A stretch of 64,000 nucleotides of DNA, from positions 1 through 64,000 of the forward strand of contig NYTH01000032.1 in the NCBI GenBank assembly GCA_002683405.1, given 5' to 3'. Positions within the stretch are counted from its first letter, which is position 1. Each line of letters starts with the position of its first letter. The notes below the pieces were generated by a model. It saw only the letters and a list, made by a program, of their open reading frames with translations. It had not been told where the DNA came from and ran no database searches. Shown here piece by piece: positions 15,885-25,224 of this stretch. The DNA comes from Salinisphaeraceae bacterium (GTDB lineage Bacteria > Pseudomonadota > Gammaproteobacteria > Nevskiales > Salinisphaeraceae). A program made the translations under genes and the position numbers.

Positions 15885-17462
15885 CTACGACGCGGCGGAG
15901 CCGGACGTACGCAGGCCCTCCACGGCGCTCCGATGGTCCGGAAAGTGCCCCAGCAGAGCCTCGCAGTGCTGCCGAACAATGTCCGGGTCAGCCACTCGCT
16001 GGTTCTTCTTGGGCTTTTTGGGGTTGCTCGGAAAGCGCCCCATGCCGGCCAGAATGCAAAGCCATGAAGTTGGCGAATACACGACACGCTGGCTGTTCTG
16101 CTTCAGAAGTTCCACAATGTCGCCGCCGCGGTCCCAGGTCCGCAGTAGTTCGGCCACAAGGTCGGAGCATGGCGGCAGGTCACGACAATCCCGCCAGTAG
16201 GCGGTGTCGGCGCGGGTATTGAGCTTGTAATGCATGAAGACGTAATCGCGCACGCCGTCAAACTTGGCGGCGATTGTCGCGTTCAGTGCCTCACGCGCCC
16301 GACCATCGGCGCCGTCGCGCGGCTGATGCTCGATGAAGTCCTCGATGGTTTCCTGCACCAGCATGAGGGCGGTGGCCTCCAGCGGCTCAATGAAACCCTG
16401 CGACAGGCCCACTGCCAGGCAGTTACGCGCCCAGCAGCGCTCGCGGCGGCCAATGCGCATCTTCAGATGACGCGCCTGCACCGATGCATCGTGCTGACCA
16501 ATGTGCTCGCGCAGCTCGGCCTCCGCCTGCTCGGGCTCGCAATAGGTCGAAGAATAGACATAACCGTTGCCGAAACGGCCCGTCAGCGGAATCTTCCAGG
16601 CCCAGCCGTATTTCAGGGCGGTGGACAGGGTTTCGGACGGTAAGCCCTGATCCTGCTCGGGCGGCGTCGGCAGGGCCACGGCGCGGTCATTAAGCAGGCT
16701 GTCGCTGTAGGACACGAAGGGCTCGTCCAGCGTCTTGCCGATAAGCAGGCCGGCAAAGCCGGTGCAATCGACGAACAGATCCGCTGCCAGCGCGCCACTG
16801 CCCTCGGTGTCGACGCTGGCGATGGCGCCGTCGTCCGCCTGATTGACCGCGGTGACGGTGTCGATTCGGTGGTCCACCCCCCAGGCCAGGGCCTTCTGCT
16901 TGAGAAATTCACCCAGCAGGCCGGCATCGAAGTGATAGGCATAGTCCGTCTGGTATTCAATGCCGTCCGGCGCCAGCGGCGCGCGCCGACTCTTCGCAAG
17001 ATACTGGGAGACGAAGAACGCGTCCGGATGCGCATGCACCTTGGCCCGCTTGTGATTGCGCAGCGTGACGTTGTTGAAGAACGAGCGAACGAACTCGTTG
17101 TCGCTCAGCGTGAAAAACGGGTGGTAATAGCTGGGATAGCCCGGACGCGTTGACCAGTCGGGAAACCGGATGCCGCATTTGTAGGTGGCGTTGCAGGCCG
17201 GCATCCATTCCGACTCGGGAATATCGAGCTGGCGAAAGAAATCCCGCATGCGCGGGGTTGAGCCCTCGCCTACGCCAATGGTGCCGATATCGCTGGATTC
17301 CATCAGCGTAATGCGACAGTCCTGCCGGCCCCAGGCCTTTGCAAAAAGCACGGCCGCCATCCAGCCCGCCGTGCCGCCGCCGACAATGAGAATGCTCCGG
17401 GGGGTGTTGTGCGACTGGGTCAATTCCAAACTCGCGATCTTTCCGGCTGCCAATCCGCCCAT
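15885..17462 (-). CDS. Flavin-dependent tryptophan-halogenase family protein
   Basis: 525 residues. The FAD-binding GxGxxG is at 28-33 (GGGTAG), the catalytic lysine is K95 in ATYKCGIRF, the diagnostic WxWxIP motif is 287-292 (WAWKIP), and the catalytic-assisting glutamate is E362 in FIEPLEAT. All key residues of PrnA/RebH-type halogenases are therefore intact. These enzymes use FADH2, O2 and chloride or bromide to halogenate indoles or related aromatics, so a flavin reductase is needed; none is adjacent. No biosynthetic cluster surrounds it. Many such genes in marine bacteria sit alone or near TonB receptors, and their substrate is often a free indole or is unknown. Confidence 0.9.
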   Translation of the reverse strand: MGGLAAGKIASLELTQSHNTPRSILIVGGGTAGWMAAVLFAKAWGRQDCRITLMESSDIGTIGVGEGSTPRMRDFFRQLDIPESEWMPACNATYKCGIRFPDWSTRPGYPSYYHPFFTLSDNEFVRSFFNNVTLRNHKRAKVHAHPDAFFVSQYLAKSRRAPLAPDGIEYQTDYAYHFDAGLLGEFLKQKALAWGVDHRIDTVTAVNQADDGAIASVDTEGSGALAADLFVDCTGFAGLLIGKTLDEPFVSYSDSLLNDRAVALPTPPEQDQGLPSETLSTALKYGWAWKIPLTGRFGNGYVYSSTYCEPEQAEAELREHIGQHDASVQARHLKMRIGRRERCWARNCLAVGLSQGFIEPLEATALMLVQETIEDFIEHQPRDGADGRAREALNATIAAKFDGVRDYVFMHYKLNTRADTAYWRDCRDLPPCSDLVAELLRTWDRGGDIVELLKQNSQRVVYSPTSWLCILAGMGRFPSNPKKPKKNQRVADPDIVRQHCEALLGHFPDHRSAVEGLRTSGSAAS

Positions 17463-18036
17463 ATCTTCGCGCGAAACCGTAAGCCGGCCGAGGGGGTTTG
17501 TCAGCGTGTATCAACAATGCCGGGACAGTGTAACGGGAAAGCCAGGGTGAAAGCCTGTCCCGTGTTCCGGCGAGCGCGGGCGGGCGCTTGCCGGCACAGC
17601 TGACTGGCGCATCTGGACGACCCGCCGTGGGGCCGGTCGCCCCCGGAAGCGGAAACGGATCTCCAAAGGTCTAGGTCGTGCTACTGATTCCGGATTGGCG
17701 ACAAGCGATAGGGCCGCCGGGGTCTGGACGCGGGGCAAGAGTCAGACTGATGTTCCCCGACAGCCGCAATTCACAGTGGGTGTCGCGGTGATCGGCAAGC
17801 TGAATGCATCGCGCCGCTCGCGCCATCGACGCAACGACTTGCCTAATGCATGCGGGCCCAAGTCGCCTCGGGCGGGCCGCAGACACCGTCGACCGCATCG
17901 GTCGACGGTGATTCAGTCATTGCGTGTTCGTGCTCGCCGCCGTGGCGCCACTCCGTCCGTGCCGATAGGCGGGCGACCAACGGGTCTACTCCACCGACGG
18001 GCAAGGCGATACGCAAGACCCCGGCCCTGTCAGGCC
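17463..18036. other. 574-bp gap, no gene supported; contains a hairpin
   Basis: Short open frames exist on both strands, but none has a ribosome site or a recognisable product. CACCGTCGACC (17884-17894) and GGTCGACGGTG (17900-17910) form a perfect 11-bp stem with a 5-nt loop, about 127 bp downstream of the P450 gene that ends at 18037. It may terminate that transcript. The GC-rich text otherwise looks like decayed or regulatory sequence. Confidence 0.4.
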
Positions 18037-19371
18037 TCAGGCTGCAAACCTGAACCTTGCGGGCCAGTGCTTCAGACCGCCCACGAAATTGGTATGGACA
18101 ACCTCCCCGGAGCCGGCCGACTCGACGGACTCGAGCCGGGGCAGCAGCTCATCGAGCATGATCTTCAGCTCGAGCTTGCCCACGAACTGGCCCGGGCAGA
18201 TGTGCTGACCATAACCAAAGGCCAGATGCGGATTGGGTCGCCGATCAATATTGAACTCGTCCGGCTTGTCGAACACCTCGGCATCGCGGTTGGCGGACTG
18301 GAACAGCGGCATGAGGCGATCACCCGCCTTGATGGTCTGCCCTCTCAGTTCGTAGTCGGACAGAGCCTGCCGCATGAAGTGCTTGACCGGCGAAATGAGC
18401 CGCAGCGACTCGTTGATCAAACGTGGAACCAGCGACGTGTCTGCCTTGACCCGGTCCAGCACGTCCGGGTGCTGGGCCAGCAGTTTCAGCGTGCCGGTCA
18501 GCGTTGCCGAAGTCGTATCGTGGCCGGCGGTGGCGAACTCGATGTAGCGGCCGTAGCAAGCCGTTTTGGAGAACAGCTCGCCATTCTCGGTCTTGGCGTT
18601 GGCGACAACGCTGGCCAGGTCGTTCATGGGACACTTGCGGCGGTCTTCGACGATGGTATCGAAGTACTGGTAGTAGTCCTGCACGGTGGCCGAAAACTGC
18701 TGCGCCATCTGTTCCGGCGTGGCTTCGATGCCCTCGCGCTGGTGCTCGGGGTCTGCCGCCCCGAAGAACTCCTGCGTGAGCCGGAGCATCCGCGGATAGT
18801 CATCCTGCGGGATGCCGACCATCGACATCAGCGCGCGGAGTGGGTATTCCATGGCAAAATCGTCGACCACATCGATCGTCTGGCCCGAAGCGCTGATCTT
18901 CTCCAGGTGAGCTATGGATTGCCGGGCCAGCTCGCGAATCTGCTCTTCGTACTGCTTGAGGCTGACCGGCTTCAGCGAAGGAAACACGGCCTGCCGCGCC
19001 TCAGTGTGTTCGGGTGGGTCGAGGAACGGCAGGGCCTCGAGTACGCGCACGCTGCCGTCGAGCATTTCCCGGGTAAAGTCGTCGCCCGCCTTGTTCGTCA
19101 GAATCGGGTTGTGCGTGCCGGGCTTGTCCGGCCCGCCGCCGGCACAGAACACTTCGGGTTTACTCTCCACTTCCTGGATGTCCGCATGCTTGGTGACCAA
19201 CCATAGCGGGTCATAGCCTTCCACGACGGCCTTGCCCACTGGCATGTTTTCCCGCAACCACCTGTAGGCCTCGTGCAGCGCGTCGAGGTCGGCGTGCCCT
19301 GCGGGCAGCACGATCTGACGGGCGATGTGGTCCGGGATGATGGTTTCTTCGCGGGTCTGGGCCTGTGACAC
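18037..19371 (-). CDS. Cytochrome P450 (family not assigned)
   Basis: 444 residues from GTG 19371. Visible motifs are the I-helix AGHDTTS, the K-helix ESLRLISP and the heme loop [11 protein letters not shown] (cysteine near residue 392). The start is chosen because GAGGAGG lies 9 nt before this GTG; the longer ATG at 19416 has no comparable site. It is a bacterial class I type, probably acting on a terpene, steroid or fatty-acid-like molecule, but clearly not CYP153. It is 1.6 kb from the halogenase, with no redox partner adjacent. A perfect 14-bp palindrome at 19439-19452 lies 68 bp upstream. Confidence 0.88.
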   Translation of the reverse strand: MSQAQTREETIIPDHIARQIVLPAGHADLDALHEAYRWLRENMPVGKAVVEGYDPLWLVTKHADIQEVESKPEVFCAGGGPDKPGTHNPILTNKAGDDFTREMLDGSVRVLEALPFLDPPEHTEARQAVFPSLKPVSLKQYEEQIRELARQSIAHLEKISASGQTIDVVDDFAMEYPLRALMSMVGIPQDDYPRMLRLTQEFFGAADPEHQREGIEATPEQMAQQFSATVQDYYQYFDTIVEDRRKCPMNDLASVVANAKTENGELFSKTACYGRYIEFATAGHDTTSATLTGTLKLLAQHPDVLDRVKADTSLVPRLINESLRLISPVKHFMRQALSDYELRGQTIKAGDRLMPLFQSANRDAEVFDKPDEFNIDRRPNPHLAFGYGQHICPGQFVGKLELKIMLDELLPRLESVESAGSGEVVHTNFVGGLKHWPARFRFAA

Positions 19372-19438
19372 TGTGCTTTTCCTCCTCGCAGAAATGGCAA
19401 CGTCATCGACGGGCATCGGCCACGTCCTGTGGATTTTT

Positions 19439-19452
19439 GTATGCTTGCATAC
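19439..19452. promoter_or_regulatory. Palindromic operator upstream of the P450
   Basis: GTATGCTTGCATAC is a perfect 6+2+6 inverted repeat in the promoter region of the P450 gene at 18037-19371. A single-base variant, GTATGCTTTCATAC, is at 34534-34547 in a divergent promoter region, which suggests a shared regulator. The rest of the 353-bp gap (19372-19723) holds no supported gene. Confidence 0.55.
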
Positions 19453-19723
19453 TAGATGATTGTTGCGCCAGCCCCTTAAGTCCTCGCCTCAAGCGCGCCG
19501 GAGCGTAGCCGTTGCCCGGCAGACCGGTGGGGGGTGTCGGACTGCTCAGGATATCCGCTGTTGTGCGAACGCCTGAGTCTGTGTGTTGTCTTCAACCCAC
19601 CAAGGCTGCAGCGGTGCGCAAATATCCTTGAACGTACCTGCGGCAAAAGCTGGCAGCCGCCGATATATTCCTCGCGACGCGTTTCCCCTTCAGGCCGCCT
19701 GCGGCGGCAAGTCGAGAAATACT

Positions 19724-20944
19724 TTGAAGAGCACTGAATCCGATCGTCCGCCGTTGCGCGTCCTGATGGTCGACTTTCATAAATCCTGGAGTGGTCAGCT
19801 ACATGCAGTCGCGACGCTCATGGACGAGATGCAGGCGCTCGGACATCACGTGGTTCTGGCCTGTCGCAGCGACAGCCTGTTCGTGGAGATGGGCCGACAG
19901 CGGGGCTGGAACGTATGGCCCGCGCTGTATCTCATCGGTGGTTTCCGGCCGCGAAAGCGGCTGGCCGACCTGTTCCGGCTGTGTCGATACATCGTTCGGA
20001 ACGATTTCGACCTGATTCATGTCAATGGTTCGCAGGATCACTGGCTGGCGGCTTTCGCCATCCGGTTGACCCGCAGAAAAATGGCGCTGGTACGCACGCG
20101 GCACAATACGAAAAAAGTGGCGAACACCTGGTCGAACCGGCTGTTGAATCAGCGCTGGACGGACTTGCAGATTACCGCCTGCGAATTACTCATCAAGGAT
20201 TACCAGAACCACCCGGCGTTCCTGAAGAAAACGCTCGTGTCGATCCATCAGGGCGTCTATCTTGACAGGACCCGGACCGACGCCGCGCACCGAAGCCGCC
20301 TGCGGGCGTCGCTTGGCTTTTCTGAAAGCGACTGCGTGCTCGGCATCTCCGCGCGGGTACATCCGGACAAGGGCCATCGCTATCTGCTCGACGCCATGGC
20401 TGCCCTGAACAGGCCGGACCTCAAATTGCTCGTGATCGGCGACGGCCCGGGGCTGCAGATCATGCAAGCTTACGCAGCCGACATTGGCGTCGCTTCAAGG
20501 GTCCATTTCGCCGGGTACGTGGACGATGTCGGCACACTCCTGCAGATCGTGGATATCGGTATTCAGCCGTCGGTAGGCATCGAAACGTCCTGTCTTGCCA
20601 TCAAGGAAATCATGGCGCTGCAGAAGCCGGTCATCGTGTCGGACTACGGAGGACTGCCGGAAATCGTCAATCACGAGGTCGAAGGCCTGGTGGTGTCGCA
20701 CGGCTCGGCGCAGGCGCTGGCGCGAGCCATCGGCAGACTGGCCGATGATCGCCACGCCGCGGCGATGATGGGCCGGGCGGGGAGACGACGCGTGGAGGAT
20801 CAGTTCACGGCGCGGCTTTGCGCGATCAGGACACTCAACGCCTACCGGCTTGCGCTGACGCAGATCAGACCACCCAACAATCGGCTACCCGGTGGCCCGG
20901 GAGAGTTGCTCGCGGCCTCCCGACTGCCTACCACCGCCGAATAG
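19724..20944 (+). CDS. Glycosyltransferase family 4 (GT-B fold)
   Basis: About 406 residues. The N-terminal Rossmann domain begins LRVLMVDFHKSWSGQ, and DLIHVNGSQDHW follows. The C-terminal donor domain begins LGISARVHPDKGHRYLLDAM and has LLVIGDGPG, VHFAGYVDD and the IQPSVG...TSCLAIKEIMALQKPVIVSDYGGLPEIV motif; in GT4 enzymes the EALAxGxPVVA region binds the sugar nucleotide. The start is uncertain: the open frame extends to an ATG at 19583, but the extra ~47 residues are unlike the family, so a TTG at 19724 is chosen. It is followed by two co-directional genes. It probably builds an envelope glycan or glycolipid. Confidence 0.8.
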   Translation: MKSTESDRPPLRVLMVDFHKSWSGQLHAVATLMDEMQALGHHVVLACRSDSLFVEMGRQRGWNVWPALYLIGGFRPRKRLADLFRLCRYIVRNDFDLIHVNGSQDHWLAAFAIRLTRRKMALVRTRHNTKKVANTWSNRLLNQRWTDLQITACELLIKDYQNHPAFLKKTLVSIHQGVYLDRTRTDAAHRSRLRASLGFSESDCVLGISARVHPDKGHRYLLDAMAALNRPDLKLLVIGDGPGLQIMQAYAADIGVASRVHFAGYVDDVGTLLQIVDIGIQPSVGIETSCLAIKEIMALQKPVIVSDYGGLPEIVNHEVEGLVVSHGSAQALARAIGRLADDRHAAAMMGRAGRRRVEDQFTARLCAIRTLNAYRLALTQIRPPNNRLPGGPGELLAASRLPTTAE

Positions 20945-21035
20945 GACTGTCTCCATGCGCATCCGTAATGATCGCGTTTGAAACCCGGGACAGCCGAACC
21001 AACCTCTGCCGGACACTCGACCGGACAGACTCGCC

Positions 21036-21641
21036 ATGCTCGACTGGCTCAGCCAATACAGCAACATCATCAACATCTTCATCAACGCCTGCGTGCTGCT
21101 GGTGTGGGTGCTCTACGCCCAGCTGCTGCTGTCCAGCTACTGGCAGTATCGGCGCTCGAGGCTGTTGATCAACCAGATCAAGGGCAAGGACCTGGACGCC
21201 ACGCTGCTGGTGGCCAACATGGGCGAGCAGCCGGTCTTCATACAGGGGCTGCTGGCCGACGTGCAGACAGACGATCGGGCGTTCACGCAGGTGCTCACCG
21301 ATGTTGAACTGCACGCCACCGGCGACGATCCGGACGCCACATCGCGCACCACCGCCCAGGGCACGCTGTCCTCGGGCGGCTACATGGAGCTGGGCGCCTT
21401 TCGTGACCTGGTGCGCTGGACCGTACCCCAGGATCAGCAGCATCGTTGCCGCTCGCTGAGCGCGCGCATCGTCTTCCTGCATGGCTCCAGCAGGCGCCCC
21501 GTCGGCATATGGCGCCGTTTCACGCTGAATCACGAGCAGGCCGACCGTCCCCGCGTGTATCCGGCCATGTTCGAGCCCCGGCGCCTGTCGCGGCCTTGGC
21601 ATGCCGGGCGTGTTCGCGGATGGCTCGAGGAAAGTCTTTGA
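21036..21641 (+). CDS. Membrane-anchored protein of unknown function
   Basis: 201 residues. A single N-terminal transmembrane helix (NIINIFINACVLLVWVLYAQLLL, about 10-32) is followed by a basic stretch (YRRSR) and a soluble beta-rich domain with DATLLVANMGEQPVFIQGLL. That reads like a small immunoglobulin-like or fibronectin-like strand set facing the cytoplasm. The C-terminus is Arg-rich. It lies 91 bp after the glycosyltransferase and 41 bp before the epimerase on the same strand, so it may be co-transcribed. I do not recognise the family. Confidence 0.7.
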   Translation: MLDWLSQYSNIINIFINACVLLVWVLYAQLLLSSYWQYRRSRLLINQIKGKDLDATLLVANMGEQPVFIQGLLADVQTDDRAFTQVLTDVELHATGDDPDATSRTTAQGTLSSGGYMELGAFRDLVRWTVPQDQQHRCRSLSARIVFLHGSSRRPVGIWRRFTLNHEQADRPRVYPAMFEPRRLSRPWHAGRVRGWLEESL

Positions 21642-21682
21642 TTCATCATGTGGGCAACCCCGCTTCATCGACCGGACCGAAC

Positions 21683-22687
21683 ATGACAGACGTCTCAACC
21701 CGACCCGCATCCCGCCACGCCTTCGTGACCGGCGGCACCGGCTTCGTGGGTCTGAATCTCATTCGCGCGCTTATTGATCAGGGCTGGACGGTCACCGCGG
21801 TCCACCGCGTAAGCTCGGACACGCGCTATCTGGATGAGCTCGACATCACGCGAGTCCCGGGCGACATCACCGACGCCGCCTCCATTCAGGCCGCCATGCC
21901 TGACAATGTGGATGCCGTATTCCACGTAGCCGGTGACACCAACCTGTGGTCGGCGAACAATGATCGCCAGACGCGGATCAACGTGGAGGGCACCCGGAAT
22001 ATGCTGGCCGCCGCCCGCGCACGCGGCGCGCGCCGCTTCATTCACACCTCCACCATTTCGGCCATCGGCCGCCACGACAGGCCGGTCAGCGAGTCCACGA
22101 CCTCGAATGCGCCGCAATCGGTCATCAATTACGAGCGCAGCAAGTATGCGGCCGAACAGCTCGTTCGCCAGGCGGGACAGGAGGGCCTGGATACGGTGAT
22201 CCTTCAGCCGGGCGCCATCATGGGGCCCTTCGATACGGCCACCTGGGCCCAGGTGTTCTACCTGCTGCGCGACGGCAAGCTGGCCGCCCTGCCGCCGGGC
22301 GCCGTGCCGCTGAACCACGTTCGCGAAATCGTCACCGCGCACATCAAGGCTGCGGAAACGGCCTCGCCCGGCAGCGAGTACGTCCTGGGCGGCCATAACG
22401 TCAAGCTGGCCGATCTGTTCCGCCGCATGGCGGGTGTTGCGGGCTACAAGGCCCCCCGCATGGTCGCGCCGCGTGTCGTTCTGGCCGGCTTTGCCGCGGT
22501 GCTGGCAACCGTGGCGCGCGTGACCGGCAAGGAGCCGGACATCACGCCGGAAGGTGCCGCATTCATGAGCCACGACAACCGCGCCGACTCCGCGAAAGCC
22601 GAGCGGGATCTGGGCTTTGCCGCGACCGACATCGACCGCTGCGTGCAGGACAGCTACGACTGGCTCACTTCCCGCGGCCTGCTCTGA
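21683..22687 (+). CDS. NAD(P)-dependent epimerase/dehydratase (extended SDR)
   Basis: 334 residues from ATG 21683. The Rossmann motif is GGTGFVG (TGxxGxxG), the acidic/basic NAD-contact region follows, and VFHVAGDTNLW, then HTSTISAIG with the active serine/threonine, then YERSK (YxxxK) complete the catalytic set of an extended SDR. Members act on sugar nucleotides, dihydroflavonol-like ketones or sterols. A longer in-frame opening to 21446 overlaps the previous gene and is not needed. The neighbouring glycosyltransferase hints at a sugar or glycolipid substrate, but the sequence resembles dihydroflavonol-reductase-like SDRs as much as sugar epimerases. Confidence 0.85.
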   Translation: MTDVSTRPASRHAFVTGGTGFVGLNLIRALIDQGWTVTAVHRVSSDTRYLDELDITRVPGDITDAASIQAAMPDNVDAVFHVAGDTNLWSANNDRQTRINVEGTRNMLAAARARGARRFIHTSTISAIGRHDRPVSESTTSNAPQSVINYERSKYAAEQLVRQAGQEGLDTVILQPGAIMGPFDTATWAQVFYLLRDGKLAALPPGAVPLNHVREIVTAHIKAAETASPGSEYVLGGHNVKLADLFRRMAGVAGYKAPRMVAPRVVLAGFAAVLATVARVTGKEPDITPEGAAFMSHDNRADSAKAERDLGFAATDIDRCVQDSYDWLTSRGLL

Positions 22688-22707
22688 CAGCCCGGCGATG
22701 CGGCCAC

Positions 22708-23604
22708 TCAGCCAGCACCGCTGGCGCGACCCGTGGCCCGGGTATAAAAGCGATCCAGATTTCGCTGGAAATTGCCGGCGACGTTGTTGCCACCGACGTC
22801 CAGTCTGACCGCACTGCCGACGACGGTAATGGCCAGCCGGGAAGCCTTGATCATGGCGGTCAGCTGCAACTCGCTCAGGCGGAACGTGGCCATCTCGCGA
22901 TAAGCCACCGACGGCTGCCGGTCGCCCACCATCGGCCCAACACCCGGCGAAGCCATGAGGTACGGCCGCGAGAGGTGCCCGAGGTCGCTGGGCTGAATGA
23001 TAAAGACCTCGCCATCGGCGTTGATCTCCAGCGTCTGCACGGCATTCAGACGACGAAAATAGGCGTTGCGGACTTCCGCGCCCACGACGTGCTCCACCAT
23101 CAGGTACCACCCGCCCAACACGTAGGCCGGGTTGATGAATACGCCCAGACCGCCGGTTTCGATTTCGCCCGTGGGCGCCTTCAGCGACAGTCGATTGCCT
23201 TGCGACAGCAGAATTCCGGACGGCGCTGCGGTCGACTGCGGATCAGACCCCACGATCCGGAACCCCGGCGGGTCGAGCGTCTGTACACAGCCGCCCAGGG
23301 CGGAACATAGGGCCGCGATCAGCACGGCAGCAACCCGGAAGCGCCCGGGCGGTTGCGCAGCGGCAGGCTTGAAGAAGGGAAACAGGCGCCGCGGGACACG
23401 GCCGGGACATACAGTGCGAGCGTTGATAACAACCTCCAGCACAGGGCGATGAGTGGGACAGACCGATGCCGGCGCGGATGGCGCGTCAGACAGGCGGAAC
23501 GACCTGACAAACGCCGGCATCGGCACGATGGTCGATGCAATAGCCAGGCCAGCTGCAGCCGCGCCAACGCCCAGCCTGCCCGCAAGCCACGCCAGGCAAT
23601 TCAT
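22708..23604 (-). CDS. Putative lipoprotein, start uncertain
   Basis: The mature part begins at a clear lipobox, ALGGC, at residue 106 of the longest frame, followed by VQTLDPPGFRIVGSDPQ and a ~190-residue beta-rich domain (VFINPAYVLGGWYLMVEHVVG, AITVVGSAVRLDVGGNN). The preceding ~105 residues are far too long for a signal peptide, so the true start is inside. A GTG at 23442 would leave about 50 residues before the cysteine, and no good ribosome site decides it. The given start is the longest possible. Function unknown; convergent with the epimerase. Confidence 0.55.
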   Translation of the reverse strand: MNCLAWLAGRLGVGAAAAGLAIASTIVPMPAFVRSFRLSDAPSAPASVCPTHRPVLEVVINARTVCPGRVPRRLFPFFKPAAAQPPGRFRVAAVLIAALCSALGGCVQTLDPPGFRIVGSDPQSTAAPSGILLSQGNRLSLKAPTGEIETGGLGVFINPAYVLGGWYLMVEHVVGAEVRNAYFRRLNAVQTLEINADGEVFIIQPSDLGHLSRPYLMASPGVGPMVGDRQPSVAYREMATFRLSELQLTAMIKASRLAITVVGSAVRLDVGGNNVAGNFQRNLDRFYTRATGRASGAG

Positions 23605-23864
23605 TCAGGCCGACTGGATCAGCTCTGGCGCTGCGCGTGGTCAGCCACCTTGCGGCCCGGCCGCACCAGTTCGATGCCCCGGATCCGCGCACTGGAATGC
23701 CCGGGCCGAGCGTTCGCCCGATAAAACAAAGGCAAGGGAAAGCCGCCAATTCGCGCGGCGATGATGGCAGGAGCAGAGACAGCCTCCTGCCATCCGCTTC
23801 CCGGAGCAGTTCGACCGAAAAACTACCCCGGTGCACCCGCTCTGTTTGGCAGCGATGAGCGTGA

Positions 23865-23886
23865 CGGGCCGGCGCTGACCGGCCCG
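23865..23886. terminator. Hairpin downstream of nhaA
   Basis: CGGGCCGG (23865-23872) pairs perfectly with CCGGCCCG (23879-23886) across a 6-nt loop, 9 bp after the nhaA stop. There is no T-run. No gene is supported in the rest of 23605-23894. Confidence 0.45.
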
Positions 23887-23894
23887 CAGCTCTT

Positions 23895-25148
23895 TCAGGC
23901 GGTTTCGGGCTCGGGCGCGAGCGCCTTGCGCAACACGAGATAGCCGGCCGCGCCGGAGATCAGGGAGCCGACCAGAATACCCAGCCGCTCAAGGCCCAGA
24001 TACACGGCTCCACCGCCCTGCTCGAACGCCAGAGAGGCTATGAACAGGCTCATGGTGAAGCCCACGCCGCAGATCATGCTCACCCCGTAGATCTGCAGCC
24101 AGCTGACGCCCACGGGCCGTTCGGCCATACCCAGACGCACCGCCAGCCAGCTCATGCCCAGAATGCCAATCTGCTTGCCCACGAACAGGCCGATGATGAT
24201 GCCCACCGGCACGCTGTGCAGCATGTCCGCCACCTGGACGTTGGCCAGGGTCACGCCGGCGTTGGCGAATGCGAAGACCGGCAGCACCAGGAAAGCCACC
24301 CAGGGATGCAGCGCGTGCTCCAGGTGATACAACAACCCGTGCCCGGACTGGCCTTCGGGCTGTCGAAGGGGAATGAACATGGCGAGCACCACGCCTGCCA
24401 GCGTGGCGTGTACGCCGGATTTGAGCAGCGCCACCCACAGCGGGATACCCAGCAGGAAATAGGCGGCCGGGCGGGTGACGCCGCTGCGGTTCAGAACCGC
24501 CAGGCCCGCGATGGCCAGCGCCGCGAACACCAGCGAGAAAAGCGAGAGGTCGGCCGTGTAGAACAGCGCAATAACCAGGATGGCGCCCAGGTCATCGAAA
24601 ATCGCAATGCTGAGCAGAAAGGCCTTCAGCGCGGCCGGCACGCGCGGCCCGAGCAGCGCGAGGATACCCAGGGCAAAGGCGATATCGGTGGCGGTGGGAA
24701 TGGCCCACCCTTTCATGGCCGCCGGATCGCCCAGATTCAGCACCGCGTAACACAACGCCGGGACCAGCATGCCGCCCACCGCGGCAAACGCCGGCAGTGT
24801 CGCCTGGCGCAGCGTCGACAGATGGCCCTCGAGTATTTCCCGCTTCAGCTCCATGCCGACCAGCAGGAAGAAAATCGCCATGAGACCGTCGTTGATCCAC
24901 AGCACCAGTGGCTTTTCCAGACCCACCCCGCCGAGCGTGACGGCGAACGTCAGGTCCAGCAGCGCATCGTAGTGCCCGCTCCAGGCCGAATTGGCCACGA
25001 TCATGGCCGCCAGCGCGGTGAACATGAGCACGATGCCACCGGAGGCTTCCAGACGGAAGAAATTCCGGATCGCGGCAGTGGGTACATAAGGCCTGCGCAC
25101 GCGCGAAGACTCCTTTTGAATCGAGGGTTTTAGCTCGATGTGTGACAA
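23895..25148 (-). CDS. nhaA: Na+/H+ antiporter NhaA
   Basis: 417 residues with about twelve transmembrane segments. Family landmarks are clear: LWINDGLMAIFFLLVGMELKRE, GWAIPTATDIAFALGIL, and the ion-binding aspartate pair in IFDDLGAILVIALFY, then SGVHATLAGVVLAMFIP. NhaA exchanges about two protons for one Na+ (or Li+) across the inner membrane, for alkaline-pH and salt tolerance; this fits a marine or saline habitat. The N-terminus has ~30 residues before helix 1, slightly longer than in Escherichia coli. It is transcribed alone, with a hairpin after it and a miniature inverted-repeat element in its upstream gap. Confidence 0.95.
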   Translation of the reverse strand: MSHIELKPSIQKESSRVRRPYVPTAAIRNFFRLEASGGIVLMFTALAAMIVANSAWSGHYDALLDLTFAVTLGGVGLEKPLVLWINDGLMAIFFLLVGMELKREILEGHLSTLRQATLPAFAAVGGMLVPALCYAVLNLGDPAAMKGWAIPTATDIAFALGILALLGPRVPAALKAFLLSIAIFDDLGAILVIALFYTADLSLFSLVFAALAIAGLAVLNRSGVTRPAAYFLLGIPLWVALLKSGVHATLAGVVLAMFIPLRQPEGQSGHGLLYHLEHALHPWVAFLVLPVFAFANAGVTLANVQVADMLHSVPVGIIIGLFVGKQIGILGMSWLAVRLGMAERPVGVSWLQIYGVSMICGVGFTMSLFIASLAFEQGGGAVYLGLERLGILVGSLISGAAGYLVLRKALAPEPETA

Positions 25149-25224
25149 CAGGAGGCCTGTTTAATTCCGTCCGGCTATTAACCATTCGACAGCGCAGCCG
25201 GGCCATCCCGCTCGCGGGTTGCCG

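Noticed and set aside
24216-25133. Long plus-strand open frame of 305 codons opposite nhaA
   Set aside because: It is a shadow of the well-supported NhaA gene, with Gln/Arg/His-rich text and no start signal.
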